This document shows, piece by piece, positions 1-10,869 of a stretch of DNA of 39,406 nt. A model generated the notes under the pieces. The model did no database searches. It was not told where the DNA came from and saw nothing but the letters and a program-made list of their open reading frames with translations. Numbering within the stretch: position 1 is the first letter of the stretch; each line of letters opens with the position of its first letter. Source of the DNA: Acetobacter sp. (GTDB lineage: Bacteria; Pseudomonadota; Alphaproteobacteria; Acetobacterales; Acetobacteraceae); the NCBI GenBank assembly GCA_017474285.1, contig JAFVHT010000048.1, positions 1-39,406 on the forward strand. The letters run 5' to 3'. The position numbers and the translations under genes are program-made.

Positions 1-126
1 AAAATCTATTTTCCCCCCTGTTTTCCCCTCTCTCACAATGTCAGGAAAAAGACGCTTCAACGTTTTAATATTCTCCTCAACAAGGTCCAAACTCTGACCC
101 TCTTCTCTCCTCAGTCGTTCCATCAT
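1..126 (-). CDS. Type III-like site-specific DNA methyltransferase, N-terminal fragment
   Basis: Reading leftward from ATG at 126 there is an open frame of 42 codons that continues past the window edge. It is too short to stand out as an ORF. After a short charged head, the peptide contains ENIKTLKRLFPDIV followed by EGK and KIDF. That pattern (ENI.KLK.LFPEI...EGKIDF) is typical of the N-terminus of type III restriction-modification Mod subunits, adenine-N6 methyltransferases. An AGGAG-like site lies just upstream of the two adjacent ATG codons at 126 and 123. It follows the DUF4391 gene by 65 bases on the same strand, so it is probably the third gene of the operon. The catalytic motifs lie outside the window, so activity cannot be judged. 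Confidence rests on the N-terminal signature and the neighbours. Confidence 0.65.
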   Translation of the reverse strand, partial: MMERLRREEGQSLDLVEENIKTLKRLFPDIVREGKTGGKIDF

Positions 127-191
127 GTTAAACTCCTTTCCCTATGTTTCCCTATGTTGTGTTCTCTGCCCTGTTCTCTGTTGCGTGTGTT

Positions 192-965
192 CTAAAGATG
201 TTCTTCTAAACGCTTGAGATGATCGACCTGCTCTTGAATTTGCATATTTAAAGCGAGTTTTTGGTTAAAATGCGTTTCTTGTTTCAAGGTAGCGCGTAAA
301 GCGGCAAGTTGTTTTTCAATTTCGCCAATATCTCGAAAAATTTGGCGGCGGTTTTCTGTCGTTTCCCAATCGGTGCGTTGATAAACCCCACGGCGTGCGG
401 CAGCGTTGAGGGCAATAATACGCGCAACAAAATCTTGATAAAACGTGTAAAGTGTGCGTGAGGAACAATGTTGAACGGCACAATCGGCGAGAAAAAGCGC
501 TTGTGTGTTAGTGGGCGTTTCTTCATGGATCCACGCCGTGAGCCATTCTTCTTCCACAACAAGGGTATTAGTGTTTTTGTCGGCTTGGTTAATCCGTTTT
601 AAGGCAACAGAAAGCGCAAAATGACTTTCACAACAAAAAAGAAGAATTAACGGGTACGGGATCGCTTTATTGATAAAACGGGCAATGCGTTTCACAGAGT
701 TAGGGGTGTTAAGGTCTATGCGTAAAAAAACAATTTCAAGATATTCTAACGTGTCGCTTGTAAAAGCGGGGATAGAAATCGTTTCAGGTTTAAGGGTATA
801 TGCCCAAGAAAGACGTGTAACGTCTTGCGAAAGGGCTTTTTTATCGGCAGCGTCAAGCACACTGTTTTCGCGAAACATTTTCTTAAAAATAGGTTTGTTG
901 ACAACACACACCGACGGGAGCGACAACGCGCGAAAAAAAGGGTGGGTTAAAACAGGATCTGCCAC
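192..965 (-). CDS. DUF4391 domain protein, restriction-modification associated
   Basis: This 257-residue soluble protein matches my recollection of the DUF4391 family. It has an N-terminal NKPIFKKMF segment, then the DAADKKAL..DV.RL.W.YTLKP.TI.IPAF block at about residues 37-70, an EYLEI.FLRIDL strand, and an RIARFINKAIPYPLIL block near residues 93-107. The C-terminal ~60 residues are predicted coiled coil, rich in E, Q, L and K. No enzymatic motif is visible and the function is unknown. In my knowledge of genomes the family recurs beside type III-like methyltransferase and restriction helicase genes, which fits here: it lies 35 bases downstream of the SNF2 helicase gene and 65 bases upstream of the methyltransferase gene, all on the minus strand. 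It may be an adaptor or specificity-linked subunit, but that is inference. Confidence 0.75.
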   Translation of the reverse strand: MADPVLTHPFFRALSLPSVCVVNKPIFKKMFRENSVLDAADKKALSQDVTRLSWAYTLKPETISIPAFTSDTLEYLEIVFLRIDLNTPNSVKRIARFINKAIPYPLILLFCCESHFALSVALKRINQADKNTNTLVVEEEWLTAWIHEETPTNTQALFLADCAVQHCSSRTLYTFYQDFVARIIALNAAARRGVYQRTDWETTENRRQIFRDIGEIEKQLAALRATLKQETHFNQKLALNMQIQEQVDHLKRLEEHL

Positions 966-1000
966 GATGAACCTCTTAAGTGCTTTTTAGGCTGCCCTCG

Positions 1001-4000
1001 TTATGGGGCGCTTTGAATAATGAGAAAACAGATCACTTCAAAATCGTCCATCGTTTGAGAAAATGTGGAGGTAAGCGTCGTGCCACCTCGGCTAAACAGG
1101 CTCTCAACCCCTTTTTCTTCTGTTTTACCACAAATACTTTGAATCGCCGCTTCAAGCATTGTTTGATAGGCTGTCATAGTGTTGCCATTATGGGTTGCCG
1201 CGGCAAGACTTTCAAGAGCGATCAGATCAAGTTCATTACGCGTGGCGCACAGTTTTTTGAAAATATCGAGGCTTTTTTTGCTTTGTAAATGGTTAAAAAG
1301 AATACTTCCATCTTCGGCAACATAAACAAGATAATAAGGGGCTAGGGCATAAGGCGTGTTATTTTGAGGTTTATCAGATGTTTTGGCATGACTATCGCGT
1401 AAACAAAACAGAGCCCCCGGTTTTATATCGTCCCGAATATCTTTAAGTTCGTCTGCCGTGGGGATTAAGGTGGCGTAATAGCCTGTTGGGGTGTTTTCTA
1501 AAAGCGTTTTATGCTCTTTGAGAAAATGGAGTAAATCCATACGAAAATCATTGAGGGTTAAATCGGTAATAGAAACACCGCCGTCTATATCTTCAAGATC
1601 AACCACAAGCTCTTGTAATTGTTGCATTTGCTTGCGGCGATATTCTAGATCATTCATGATCTGTTTGTCGTTTTGAGCAATGACGTTATCTTCTCCCGTG
1701 GCAGAGACATCGAGTAACACCATACGCCCGCTGACACGATCGGCAAGGTTAATATATTCCTCAAGTTCCATATTAGGCCAAAAATTAACGAGCTGAATGG
1801 TTTTATTGGGTGATCCTAAGCGGTCAATCCGCCCAAACCTCTGAATAATGCGTACAGGGTTCCAGTGAATGTCATAATTGATCAACGTGTCACAGTCTTG
1901 GAGGTTTTGCCCTTCAGAAATACAATCGGTGGCGATGAGAATATCAATGTCTGTTGTGGTTTCAGGATCGATTTTACTGCGCTCTTTTGAGAGGGGCGAA
2001 AAATTGATTAGCAACGTGTTAAGCTCTTGAGCAATGTTTAATGTGCATTTATTTTGACCATTGCCCGTTATTAAAGCGGTGTGTAAAGAGAGGGTGGTTT
2101 GTGCCCACGGGGCAAGTGCATGATATAAATAGTCGGCTGTGTCGGCAAAGGCTGTAAAAATAATTACTTTTTTATTACAGGCGTTAATAGGGTTTTCAAT
2201 TTTATCGGCAATAACTTCTTTTAGTTTTTGGAGTTTGGCATCGCGGCTTTCTGTAATAGGGGCTGTTTCTTGTAAAATCTGGTGAAGAAGGCGTTGGTCG
2301 TCTTCTAAATCTTGCCGCCAACGGGGAATGTCGACATCTTGGAGGAGAACTTTTATTTTCTTTCCAACGAGGTGTTCTTCAAAATCAGGGTCATCAATAT
2401 CGATATCTTCAATAGAATAGTCTTCAATATCTGTTAGGGTGTGGGTTTCAATGCGGTTGAGAAGTGTCGTAATTTTATCATGAATATTTTTGACAGTCTG
2501 ACGAAATGAGCAGATAGAGCTTTCCATACGTTTGAGCAAATTCACCCGCATGAGGTGAATCATATTTTGTTCACGGTCACTTTGGCGAAAAGAATTATTT
2601 CCTTTGAGTTTTTGATCGTATTTGCGACCGTATTGCTCTTGTTTGTCGACGCGAACATAACTAAACGGCGTATAAGCGGCAAGTGTTAGGCGTTGAATGG
2701 TTTTATTGATCTCGTTAAGAGGCGGAAATTCTTCGTTACAATCAATAGGGGCATAGATATTTTTGGGTTTTAGGCGTTCAGGGAATTTTCCGATATCAAG
2801 GGCGTTATAATATTTTTCAATATGTTTGCGTGATCGTGCGATGGTGATTAAATCAAGCAATTTGAAATAGTCAAAATTCATGCTTTCGAGAAGGGCTAAC
2901 GTTGTACGGTGCTCTTCATCGTTATTTTTGAGCCATTCGTTAAATTTTTTCTGCGCTATTCTGAGGGTGTTTTCAATACTCGAAATGCCGTATTCTTGTA
3001 AGGCAGTATCGTTACCTTCGGTGATCAGGGTAACTTGGTTTTTGAGGTCAGTCATTCGGCTATTAACAGGGGTTGCCGACAGCATGAGTACTTTCGTTTT
3101 TACGCCCGAGCGAATAACTTTATTCATAAGCGCTTGATAACGCGTTGCTCCGCCTGCTTTGGTGCCGCTATTGCGGAAATTGTGGGATTCATCAATCACA
3201 ATGAGGTCATAATTACTCCAGTTAAGGGTTTCTAAATTGATGTCACCTGAATGACCGGTGGAACGGTTCAAATCTGTGTGGTTGAGAATATCGTAACGAA
3301 AGCGATCGTTATTGAGAATATTACGCTTGTCATTGCGTGTAAAAATTGCCCAGTTTTCACGAAGTTTTTTAGGGCATAGAACAAGAACACGGTCATTGCG
3401 TAACTCGTAATATTTAATGACGGCGAGGGCTTCAAAAGTTTTTCCAAGCCCAACACTGTCGGCAAGAATACAGCCGTTATATTTTTCTAATTTATCAATA
3501 GCCCCTAAAACGCCATCGCGTTGGAATTTATACAATTTATTCCAAACAATCGTTTCCTTAAACCCTGTTTTAGAGCGAATAATTGTTTCTTCGTTAAGGT
3601 TGTTGAGGCTTGTGCGAAAAAGGTGATAAAGCGTAATAAAATAAATAAGATTGGCAGGCTTATCGGCGGCAATGGTTGTTAAGCTATTGAGAATCTCTTG
3701 AGTTATGTCGGCAGTGGCGTGTGGATCCTGCCACAAATTGTTAAAGACCTGAAGCATTTGCTGTGTGCTTTCAGGGGCAGTCACTGCTATATTCATGTCT
3801 ATACGATCAGAGGGAACTTCTCCTAAGCCCGACGCTGTAAAATCAGAACTTCCTGAAAAGCTAAAACTTGTTTGATCAGGGTTTGCAATGTGAAAAATAT
3901 TTTGCCCACTAGGATGAGACAGGGCTTTTATACGGGTATGGTGTTGGAGCCAAGCGGCACACTCTTTAGCAATTTTAGCTTGTGTGAGGTTATTTTTAAG

Positions 4001-4252
4001 GCGGATTTCGTTTGCTTGTCCGCATAACATTTTGAGAAAAGAAAGACTTTTCCCCTGTTGAGACGGGGGTTGTGTTAAAAGAAGGCGCATCTCTTGCAAA
4101 GAGGCGAGCTCTTTTTGAAGCGCCTCATATCCATACAGAGAAAAAAGCTGACACAAAACAGAAAAACGAGCGTTGGGTTTTATGTTTTGTTGGAGAGCTG
4201 AAATAACTTTTCCGTGGGTTTTATTATCAAGAAGCATGGGATTTCGAAACAT
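1001..4252 (-). CDS. SNF2-family helicase with degenerate PLD-like N-terminal motif (defence)
   Basis: This 1083-residue superfamily 2 ATPase has all the main helicase motifs. Walker A is DSVGLGKT (about residues 265-272) and motif II is DESH (354-357). Motif III is LSATP (391-395) and motif IV is VIIFTAF. Motifs V and VI are ATDCISEGQNL and QRFGRIDRLG. The C-terminal half resembles RapA/SNF2 helicases. N-terminal to these is a phospholipase-D-like patch: an H near residue 121 and then SGSSDFTASGLG (about 133-144). The usual HxK histidine-lysine pair reads HIA, so the nuclease-like site looks altered. A GAGGAA ribosome site lies 5-6 bases before ATG 4252. It is the first gene of the operon with the DUF4391 and methyltransferase genes. 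The likely role is DNA translocation in restriction or anti-phage defence. It could also be a DISARM-like SNF2 component, but no other DISARM gene is visible. Confidence 0.8.
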   Translation of the reverse strand: MFRNPMLLDNKTHGKVISALQQNIKPNARFSVLCQLFSLYGYEALQKELASLQEMRLLLTQPPSQQGKSLSFLKMLCGQANEIRLKNNLTQAKIAKECAAWLQHHTRIKALSHPSGQNIFHIANPDQTSFSFSGSSDFTASGLGEVPSDRIDMNIAVTAPESTQQMLQVFNNLWQDPHATADITQEILNSLTTIAADKPANLIYFITLYHLFRTSLNNLNEETIIRSKTGFKETIVWNKLYKFQRDGVLGAIDKLEKYNGCILADSVGLGKTFEALAVIKYYELRNDRVLVLCPKKLRENWAIFTRNDKRNILNNDRFRYDILNHTDLNRSTGHSGDINLETLNWSNYDLIVIDESHNFRNSGTKAGGATRYQALMNKVIRSGVKTKVLMLSATPVNSRMTDLKNQVTLITEGNDTALQEYGISSIENTLRIAQKKFNEWLKNNDEEHRTTLALLESMNFDYFKLLDLITIARSRKHIEKYYNALDIGKFPERLKPKNIYAPIDCNEEFPPLNEINKTIQRLTLAAYTPFSYVRVDKQEQYGRKYDQKLKGNNSFRQSDREQNMIHLMRVNLLKRMESSICSFRQTVKNIHDKITTLLNRIETHTLTDIEDYSIEDIDIDDPDFEEHLVGKKIKVLLQDVDIPRWRQDLEDDQRLLHQILQETAPITESRDAKLQKLKEVIADKIENPINACNKKVIIFTAFADTADYLYHALAPWAQTTLSLHTALITGNGQNKCTLNIAQELNTLLINFSPLSKERSKIDPETTTDIDILIATDCISEGQNLQDCDTLINYDIHWNPVRIIQRFGRIDRLGSPNKTIQLVNFWPNMELEEYINLADRVSGRMVLLDVSATGEDNVIAQNDKQIMNDLEYRRKQMQQLQELVVDLEDIDGGVSITDLTLNDFRMDLLHFLKEHKTLLENTPTGYYATLIPTADELKDIRDDIKPGALFCLRDSHAKTSDKPQNNTPYALAPYYLVYVAEDGSILFNHLQSKKSLDIFKKLCATRNELDLIALESLAAATHNGNTMTAYQTMLEAAIQSICGKTEEKGVESLFSRGGTTLTSTFSQTMDDFEVICFLIIQSAP

Positions 4253-4385
4253 GAGATTTCCTCATTTTTTAGAGAATATACATTTTTTCTTTGTAAAAAA
4301 AGAGTGTCTTTATAAGAGGAAGTATAAAAATCGAGTGCTTGGCGTAACCCGAATAAAGGTTCTATATTCAGGATAAGATTTACCA

Positions 4386-4400
4386 AAAAGCGGGGCTTTT
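4386..4400 (-). terminator. Possible tRNA-Ser terminator hairpin
   Basis: On the minus strand, about 100 bases beyond the tRNA-Ser 3' end, AAAAGC and GCTTTT flank a CCC loop and a short T run follows. The hairpin is small and weak, so the call is tentative. Confidence 0.3.
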
Positions 4401-4498
4401 AAAAATGGTCGCAAACGAGCAATGCTATGCCTTAAAGGGTAGGATATGGTTATTTGGTACCTTGGACATAGGAAACAGAGAATTGCAAGAACAAAATC

Positions 4499-4591
4499 TG
4501 GCGGAGGGGATGGGATTCGAACCCACGGTACGGCTCAAAACCGTACAACGGTTTAGCAAACCGCCGCCTTCAGCCACTCGGCCACCCCTCC
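4499..4591 (-). tRNA. tRNA-Ser(GCU)
   Basis: Read on the minus strand this folds as a class II tRNA. The acceptor stem is GGAGGGG/CCCCTCC with discriminator G and an encoded CCA at 4501-4499. It has a D arm with GGCCGAGTGGCTGAAGG, anticodon GCT at 4557-4555, a long variable arm (TACGGT..ACCGTA type) and a canonical GGTTCGAATCC T arm. The 3' end faces the defence operon, which places the gene at a typical island boundary. Identity as a serine isoacceptor rests on the anticodon and the long variable arm. Confidence 0.97.
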
Positions 4592-4748
4592 GTTATCAAC
4601 ACTACGGAAGCGATAGACTCGTTTAAGAGTCGCTTCTTTTGTAACACGTATAACACGGCAACGCATTTACTTTTTTAGGGGGTTTTAGGCGTTACGTCAA
4701 ACCTCTTTTAATGTTTTTTGCCGTTTTTGCTTTTTTCTTTGTTTTTTG

Positions 4749-4799
4749 AAAAGAAAAAAGAGAGGAAGATTTGAGGACGTCCTCAAATTTCCCTCTCTT
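4749..4799 (-). terminator. gatB terminator, near-perfect long hairpin
   Basis: AAGAGAGG (4758-4765), then AAG, then ATTTGAGGAC (4769-4778) pairs with GTCCTCAAAT (4779-4788), TTC and CCTCTCTT (4792-4799). The hairpin is about 18 bp with an internal mismatch loop and almost no apical loop. On the minus strand it is followed directly by a T-rich tail (TTTTTTCTTTT). It lies 24 bases past the gatB stop codon and is a convincing intrinsic terminator for gatCAB. Confidence 0.85.
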
Positions 4800-4822
4800 C
4801 AGGGGTAATCGCTTGTAGCTTT

Positions 4823-6280
4823 TTATGAGCTCTTTAACCGTGCTTTTAAGGCTTCATTGACTAAAGCAGGGTTTGCTTTGCCTTTGGTCTCTTTCATAAC
4901 TTGACCAACAAAAAAGCCAAAAAGTCTGTCTTTTCCGTTACGGTAATCTTCAAGTTCTTTAGCGTGTTTTTCTAACACAGTGGTAATCGCAGTTTCAATA
5001 ACTCCTGTGTCTGTAACCTGTCGTAAGCCTTTACGTTCAATAATGGCATCAGGCTCATCGCCTGTTTCGAGCATATCCTCAAAAACTTCTTTCGCGATTT
5101 TGCCATTAATGGTGCCGTCGGTAATTAAATCAAGCATACGCCCGAGCGTAGCCGCTTGAACGGGGCTTGTTTCAATGGTTGCGCCTCTTTTATTGAGGGC
5201 ACCAAAAAGATCGCCTGTAACCCACGCGGCGGCAAGTTTGCCATCACGTCCGCGGGCAACATTTTCGTAATAATTAGCAACAGCTTGTTCAGCAACAAGA
5301 ACACCTGCATCATAAAACGTAATACCATATTCCGATTGAAAACGGGCACGTTTAGCATCAGGCAATTCTGGCAATGTCGCTTTAAGGGTATCAACCCATT
5401 CTTGTTCTAACACAAGCGGGAGAAGGTCTGGATCGGGAAAATAACGGTAATCATGCGCATCTTCTTTAGAACGCATAGCACGTGTTTCTCCGCGACTCGG
5501 GTCAAAAAGGCGGGTTTCTTGCTCGACTTCTTGCCCGCTTTCCCAAAGGGTAACTTGACGGAGGGCTTCTGTTTCAATTGCCTGCATGACAAAGCGGATA
5601 GAATTAACATTTTTAATTTCACACCGCGTGCGGAAAGCTTCTCCTGCTTTGCGGACAGAAACATTGACGTCAGCCCGTAAAGAGCCTTCTTCCATATTGC
5701 CATCACAGGTGCCGAGATAACGCAAAATTTGGCGAAGTTTGCGCAAATACGCCCCTGCCTCTTCAGGTGCACGAATATCCGGCTCACTCACAATTTCCAT
5801 GAGTGCAACCCCTGCGCGGTTGAGATCCACAAAAGAATGGGAGGGGTCTTGATCGTGTAAAAGTTTACCCGCATCTTGTTCAAGATGGAGGCGGGTAATG
5901 CCAATATCACGGGTTTGCCCATCCGCGAGTTCAATAGTAATACGTCCTGCTCCAACAATAGGGTGCTCAAATTGGCTAATTTGATAGCCTTGGGGTAAAT
6001 CCGCGTAAAAATAATTTTTACGGTCAAAACGACTTTGTAGGTTAATGTGTGCATTAAGCCCTAACCCTGTGCGTATGGCTTGCGCCACACAAGCGCGGTT
6101 AATCACCGGTAACATGCCCGGAAAAGCGGCATCAACAAGACTTACTTGTGTGTTAGGTTCGGCACCAAAAGCTGTTGCTGCTCCAGAAAAAAGTTTAGAC
6201 TCACTGATCACTTGAGCGTGGACTTCAAGCCCAACGACAATTTCCCAAGGACCAGTTTGCCCTTCAATAACATATGTCAT
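4823..6280 (-). CDS. gatB: Asp-tRNA(Asn)/Glu-tRNA(Gln) amidotransferase subunit B
   Basis: This is GatB, the tRNA-binding and kinase subunit of the GatCAB transamidosome. It activates Glu-tRNA(Gln) or Asp-tRNA(Asn) with ATP so that GatA-derived ammonia can amidate it. The 485 residues match the family length. The start [13 protein letters not shown] is the classic GatB N-terminus, and [37 protein letters not shown] and [10 protein letters not shown] all follow in order. The C-terminal YqeY-like tail ends in [13 protein letters not shown]. The start codon overlaps the gatA stop by 4 bases, so translation is probably coupled. In alphaproteobacteria lacking GlnRS or AsnRS the complex is essential for making Gln-tRNA or Asn-tRNA. 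Nothing looks odd. Confidence 0.98.
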   Translation of the reverse strand: MTYVIEGQTGPWEIVVGLEVHAQVISESKLFSGAATAFGAEPNTQVSLVDAAFPGMLPVINRACVAQAIRTGLGLNAHINLQSRFDRKNYFYADLPQGYQISQFEHPIVGAGRITIELADGQTRDIGITRLHLEQDAGKLLHDQDPSHSFVDLNRAGVALMEIVSEPDIRAPEEAGAYLRKLRQILRYLGTCDGNMEEGSLRADVNVSVRKAGEAFRTRCEIKNVNSIRFVMQAIETEALRQVTLWESGQEVEQETRLFDPSRGETRAMRSKEDAHDYRYFPDPDLLPLVLEQEWVDTLKATLPELPDAKRARFQSEYGITFYDAGVLVAEQAVANYYENVARGRDGKLAAAWVTGDLFGALNKRGATIETSPVQAATLGRMLDLITDGTINGKIAKEVFEDMLETGDEPDAIIERKGLRQVTDTGVIETAITTVLEKHAKELEDYRNGKDRLFGFFVGQVMKETKGKANPALVNEALKARLKSS

Positions 6281-7767
6281 GCACCTGCTCCTGCATACAG
6301 GGTCGGGCGGTGTGTAAAGCCCGCTGCTTTTTCTAATGCGCTGCCAATCGACAGCACGGTTTCTTCATCAAAATGGCGACCAATAATTTGTAACCCTAAA
6401 GGGAGCCCTGCTTTATTCAGCCCCGCTGGCACAGAAAGGGCAGGCGTTCCCGCAAGGCTTGCGGGCACCGTGAAAATATCGTTGAGATACATTTGAACAG
6501 GGTCGTTTACATTGTCATTTTGTGCAAACGCTGCCGAGGGAGCTGTAGGTGTCAAAAGCACGTCAACCGTGTTAAAGGCGTGTTCAAAATCACGCATAAT
6601 AAGAGTGCGTACTTTTTGCGCTTTAAGGTAATAGGCGTCATAATACCCTGCTGAGAGCACATAAGTGCCGATAAGAATACGGCGACGCACTTCCGTTCCA
6701 AAGCCTGCGGCACGCGTTTTTTCATAAAGTTCATCAAGGGTGGGGGCGTCTTTGCGTAAACCAAAGCGAATCCCATCATAACGCGCTAAATTAGAGGAAC
6801 ATTCCGCAGGCGCAATAATATAGTAACTTGGTAACCCATAACGCGTATGGGGGAGAGAGACCTCAACAATCTCACATCCTGCTTCTTTTAACCATGTAAT
6901 GCCTTGTTCCCAAAGAGCAAGAATTTCGGGAGAAAGACCATCAACACGGTATTCAGAGGGGATTCCAACACGTAAGCCCTTAACACTCTTTCCAACCGCT
7001 TGATGAAAAGCGGGAACAGGGCGGGGAGAGCATGTGCTATCACGGGAATCGGCGCCAGCCATGACTTCAAGCATAAGAGCGGCGTCGGCAACACTACGTG
7101 TCATCGGTCCAGCTTGATCAAGTGAGCTTGCATAAGCAATAATACCCCAACGGCTACACCGTCCATAAGTGGGTTTAAGACCAACAATCCCACAATAAGC
7201 TGCAGGCTGACGGATAGAGCCTCCCGTATCGGTACCTGTTGAGGCAAGGGCAAGCCCCGCGGCAACCGCTGCTGATGAGCCACCAGAAGAACCGCCTGCT
7301 ACAAGGGCAATTTCTGGGGCGTCAGCGCGTTTCCAAGGGTTTATTGTCGGTCCAAAAGCAGAGTTTGTTGTAGCAGAGCCCATCGCAAACTCATCAAGAT
7401 TGGTTTTGCCGAGAAAAAGGGCGCCCTCTTTGAGCAAACGCTCTGTGACTGTGCTTTCATAAGGTGGGATAAAATCGGCAAGCATAGCACTTGCGGCAGT
7501 GGTCCGAATGCCTTGCGTGCAAAAAAGATCTTTAATACCAATAGGCAAGCCGTCCATACGCCCCGCTTTTTGGTGTTTATAGCGTTCATCGGCGGCATCA
7601 GCGGCTTTCAAAACGTCGCTTTGAGGGCACGGGGTAATATAGGCGTTAAGTGTTGGGTTAAGGCGTTCAATGGCATCAAGATGGGCTTGTACCAATTCCC
7701 GCGCTGAAAATGTGCGGGCAACAAGCCCTTGGCGGGCTTCTGTTAAAGTAAGTTTGGTCAGTGTCAT
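6277..7767 (-). CDS. gatA: Asp-tRNA(Asn)/Glu-tRNA(Gln) amidotransferase subunit A
   Basis: GatA is the glutamine amidase of GatCAB. It releases ammonia that is channelled to GatB. The 496-residue protein has the amidase-signature Ser-cisSer-Lys triad: Lys79 in PIGIKD, the Ser cluster in [10 protein letters not shown] (about 158-167) and the nucleophilic Ser184 in TGGSIRQPA. The [12 protein letters not shown] segment that follows is also typical. It overlaps gatC upstream and gatB downstream by 4 bases each (ATGA), giving the order gatC-gatA-gatB. The length and motifs are complete, so it should be active. Confidence 0.98.
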   Translation of the reverse strand: MTLTKLTLTEARQGLVARTFSARELVQAHLDAIERLNPTLNAYITPCPQSDVLKAADAADERYKHQKAGRMDGLPIGIKDLFCTQGIRTTAASAMLADFIPPYESTVTERLLKEGALFLGKTNLDEFAMGSATTNSAFGPTINPWKRADAPEIALVAGGSSGGSSAAVAAGLALASTGTDTGGSIRQPAAYCGIVGLKPTYGRCSRWGIIAYASSLDQAGPMTRSVADAALMLEVMAGADSRDSTCSPRPVPAFHQAVGKSVKGLRVGIPSEYRVDGLSPEILALWEQGITWLKEAGCEIVEVSLPHTRYGLPSYYIIAPAECSSNLARYDGIRFGLRKDAPTLDELYEKTRAAGFGTEVRRRILIGTYVLSAGYYDAYYLKAQKVRTLIMRDFEHAFNTVDVLLTPTAPSAAFAQNDNVNDPVQMYLNDIFTVPASLAGTPALSVPAGLNKAGLPLGLQIIGRHFDEETVLSIGSALEKAAGFTHRPTLYAGAGA

Positions 7768-8051
7768 TCTACTACCCGTGGTACTGTATAAAAAGGTCCT
7801 GACGTTTCAGGAGCACAAGAAAAAAGGGAATCACGGCAGTTACCCTCTGTAATGGTATCTTCCCGCTGGCGGAGGGGTTCTGTCTCGGTTCCAACCATGG
7901 GGGGAACATCATCAATACGCACTTCAGCGAGTTGGTCAATCCAACCGAGAATGTCGTTAAGAGTGTGGCAAGTGGCATCAATATCGCTAGGGTCAAGCCC
8001 AATACGGGCTAATTTCGCGATGTGTTTGATCATTTCAGGGGTAAGTGACAT
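7764..8051 (-). CDS. gatC: Asp-tRNA(Asn)/Glu-tRNA(Gln) amidotransferase subunit C
   Basis: GatC is the small stabilising subunit that wraps around the GatA-GatB interface. The 95-residue protein starts [19 protein letters not shown], the usual GatC N-terminus. It has the [14 protein letters not shown] helix, a PP..GTE segment and the C-terminal [21 protein letters not shown] that normally ends in a VP[KR]V(I/V)E motif. It is the first gene of the operon. About 86 bases separate it from the divergent ruvX gene, so both promoters should lie in that short AT-rich gap. Confidence 0.96.
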   Translation of the reverse strand: MSLTPEMIKHIAKLARIGLDPSDIDATCHTLNDILGWIDQLAEVRIDDVPPMVGTETEPLRQREDTITEGNCRDSLFSCAPETSGPFYTVPRVVE

Positions 8052-8137
8052 GTAAAAATGCGCCCTTTTTGAACGATAAGAATAAAAATCGTCTTATTTT
8101 CTAGCATAAATAGCCGAAAAATAACATACCATGTCGT

Positions 8138-8620
8138 ATGGCGATTCTTTTTGATATTTCAGAACTTGTGGATCTTTTACCAGCACAAGCACGTTTATTA
8201 GGGATAGATCCGGGCAAAAAGCAGGTGGGGTTGGCTTTATCAGATGTTTCCCGTGTTGTAGCCTCTCCTTTTCAAACATTGCAACGGGCGAAACTTGGGG
8301 CTATGGCAAAAGTGATTAGCGCTTTTGCAGTGGAACACAATATTGGCGGGCTTGTGGTTGGGGTACCGATTTCCCTTGATGGGTCTTTTGGTCCTGCGGC
8401 ACAGGCGAGTCGTGATTGGGCGCTGGCACTTGCAGAACAAACAGGACTCCCGACATGTTTGTGGGATGAACGGCTTTCTTCATCGGTTGTCAATCGTATG
8501 TTGATTCAAGAGGCAGATCTGTCACGTAATCGTCGTGCACAAATTGTTGATCGGCTTGCTGCAACCTATATTCTTCAATCTGCATTAGATGCTCTTTCTA
8601 TGCGGAAGAGAGAACTTTAA
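8138..8620 (+). CDS. ruvX: Putative pre-16S rRNA nuclease / Holliday junction resolvase-like protein
   Basis: This 160-residue protein is of the YqgF/RuvX family, an RNase H-fold nuclease linked to 16S rRNA 5' maturation and proposed as a Holliday junction resolvase. Catalytic-type residues are visible: the Asp in LLGIDPGKKQVGLALSD near residue 23, the Glu in WDERLSS near 113 and the Asp in VDRLAATYIL near 145. The VVGVPISLDGSFGP segment fits the family VGLP.nmdGs.g motif. No strong Shine-Dalgarno is visible before ATG 8138. An alternative ATG at 8131 is out of frame. It is divergent from gatC and convergent with thiC, with a shared hairpin between. Confidence 0.93.
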   Translation: MAILFDISELVDLLPAQARLLGIDPGKKQVGLALSDVSRVVASPFQTLQRAKLGAMAKVISAFAVEHNIGGLVVGVPISLDGSFGPAAQASRDWALALAEQTGLPTCLWDERLSSSVVNRMLIQEADLSRNRRAQIVDRLAATYILQSALDALSMRKREL

Positions 8621-8634
8621 AGCCTTAAACTTTA

Positions 8635-8674
8635 GCGTTTATCACTTTGAAAGGTGATAAACGCCGTAGTTTTT
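8635..8674 (+). terminator. Terminator between convergent ruvX and thiC
   Basis: GCGTTTATCAC (8635-8645) and GTGATAAACGC (8654-8664) form a perfect 11-bp stem with an 8-base loop. CGTAG and TTTTT follow on the plus strand. It lies 15 bases after the ruvX stop and 27 bases beyond the thiC stop, so it can end both convergent transcripts. The U-tract is better on the plus side. Confidence 0.7.
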
Positions 8675-8690
8675 GAGAACGTTTTGAGCG

Positions 8691-10757
<2,067 letters not shown>

Positions 10758-10763
10758 TTTGTT

Positions 10764-10793
10764 TATAAAAAGAGTAAGGTGTTTTTCTGTCAA
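10764..10793 (-). promoter_or_regulatory. Predicted thiC promoter
   Basis: A perfect TTGACA at 10793-10788 is followed after 18 bases by TTTATA at 10769-10764, just upstream of the TPP riboswitch. The -35 is strong and the -10 is weak, with an overlapping TATAAA shifted 2 bases downstream. It is placed by position and sequence only. Confidence 0.5.
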
Positions 10794-10869
10794 GAAAAAC
10801 TATTGATAATCTTCCTAAAACTTATTTCTTTTTTGAGGGATTTTGTACAAAAGTAGGGTATAGCTCTTT

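Noticed and set aside
1001..4252. DISARM system
   Set aside because: The SNF2 helicase with a PLD-like motif invites this label, but drmA, drmB (DUF1998) and a separate PLD gene are not visible, and the neighbour looks like a type III Mod.
4405..4626. Plus-strand 73-codon frame
   Set aside because: It overlaps tRNA-Ser(GCU) on the opposite strand and is explained by the tRNA sequence.
5407..5787. 126-codon minus-strand frame inside gatB
   Set aside because: An alternate reading frame inside gatB, with no ribosome site and no family resemblance.
10838..10856. TTTTGTACAAAA palindrome downstream of accC
   Set aside because: A perfect but AT-rich 12-base palindrome with no stem-loop strength or T tail; too weak for a terminator or operator call.
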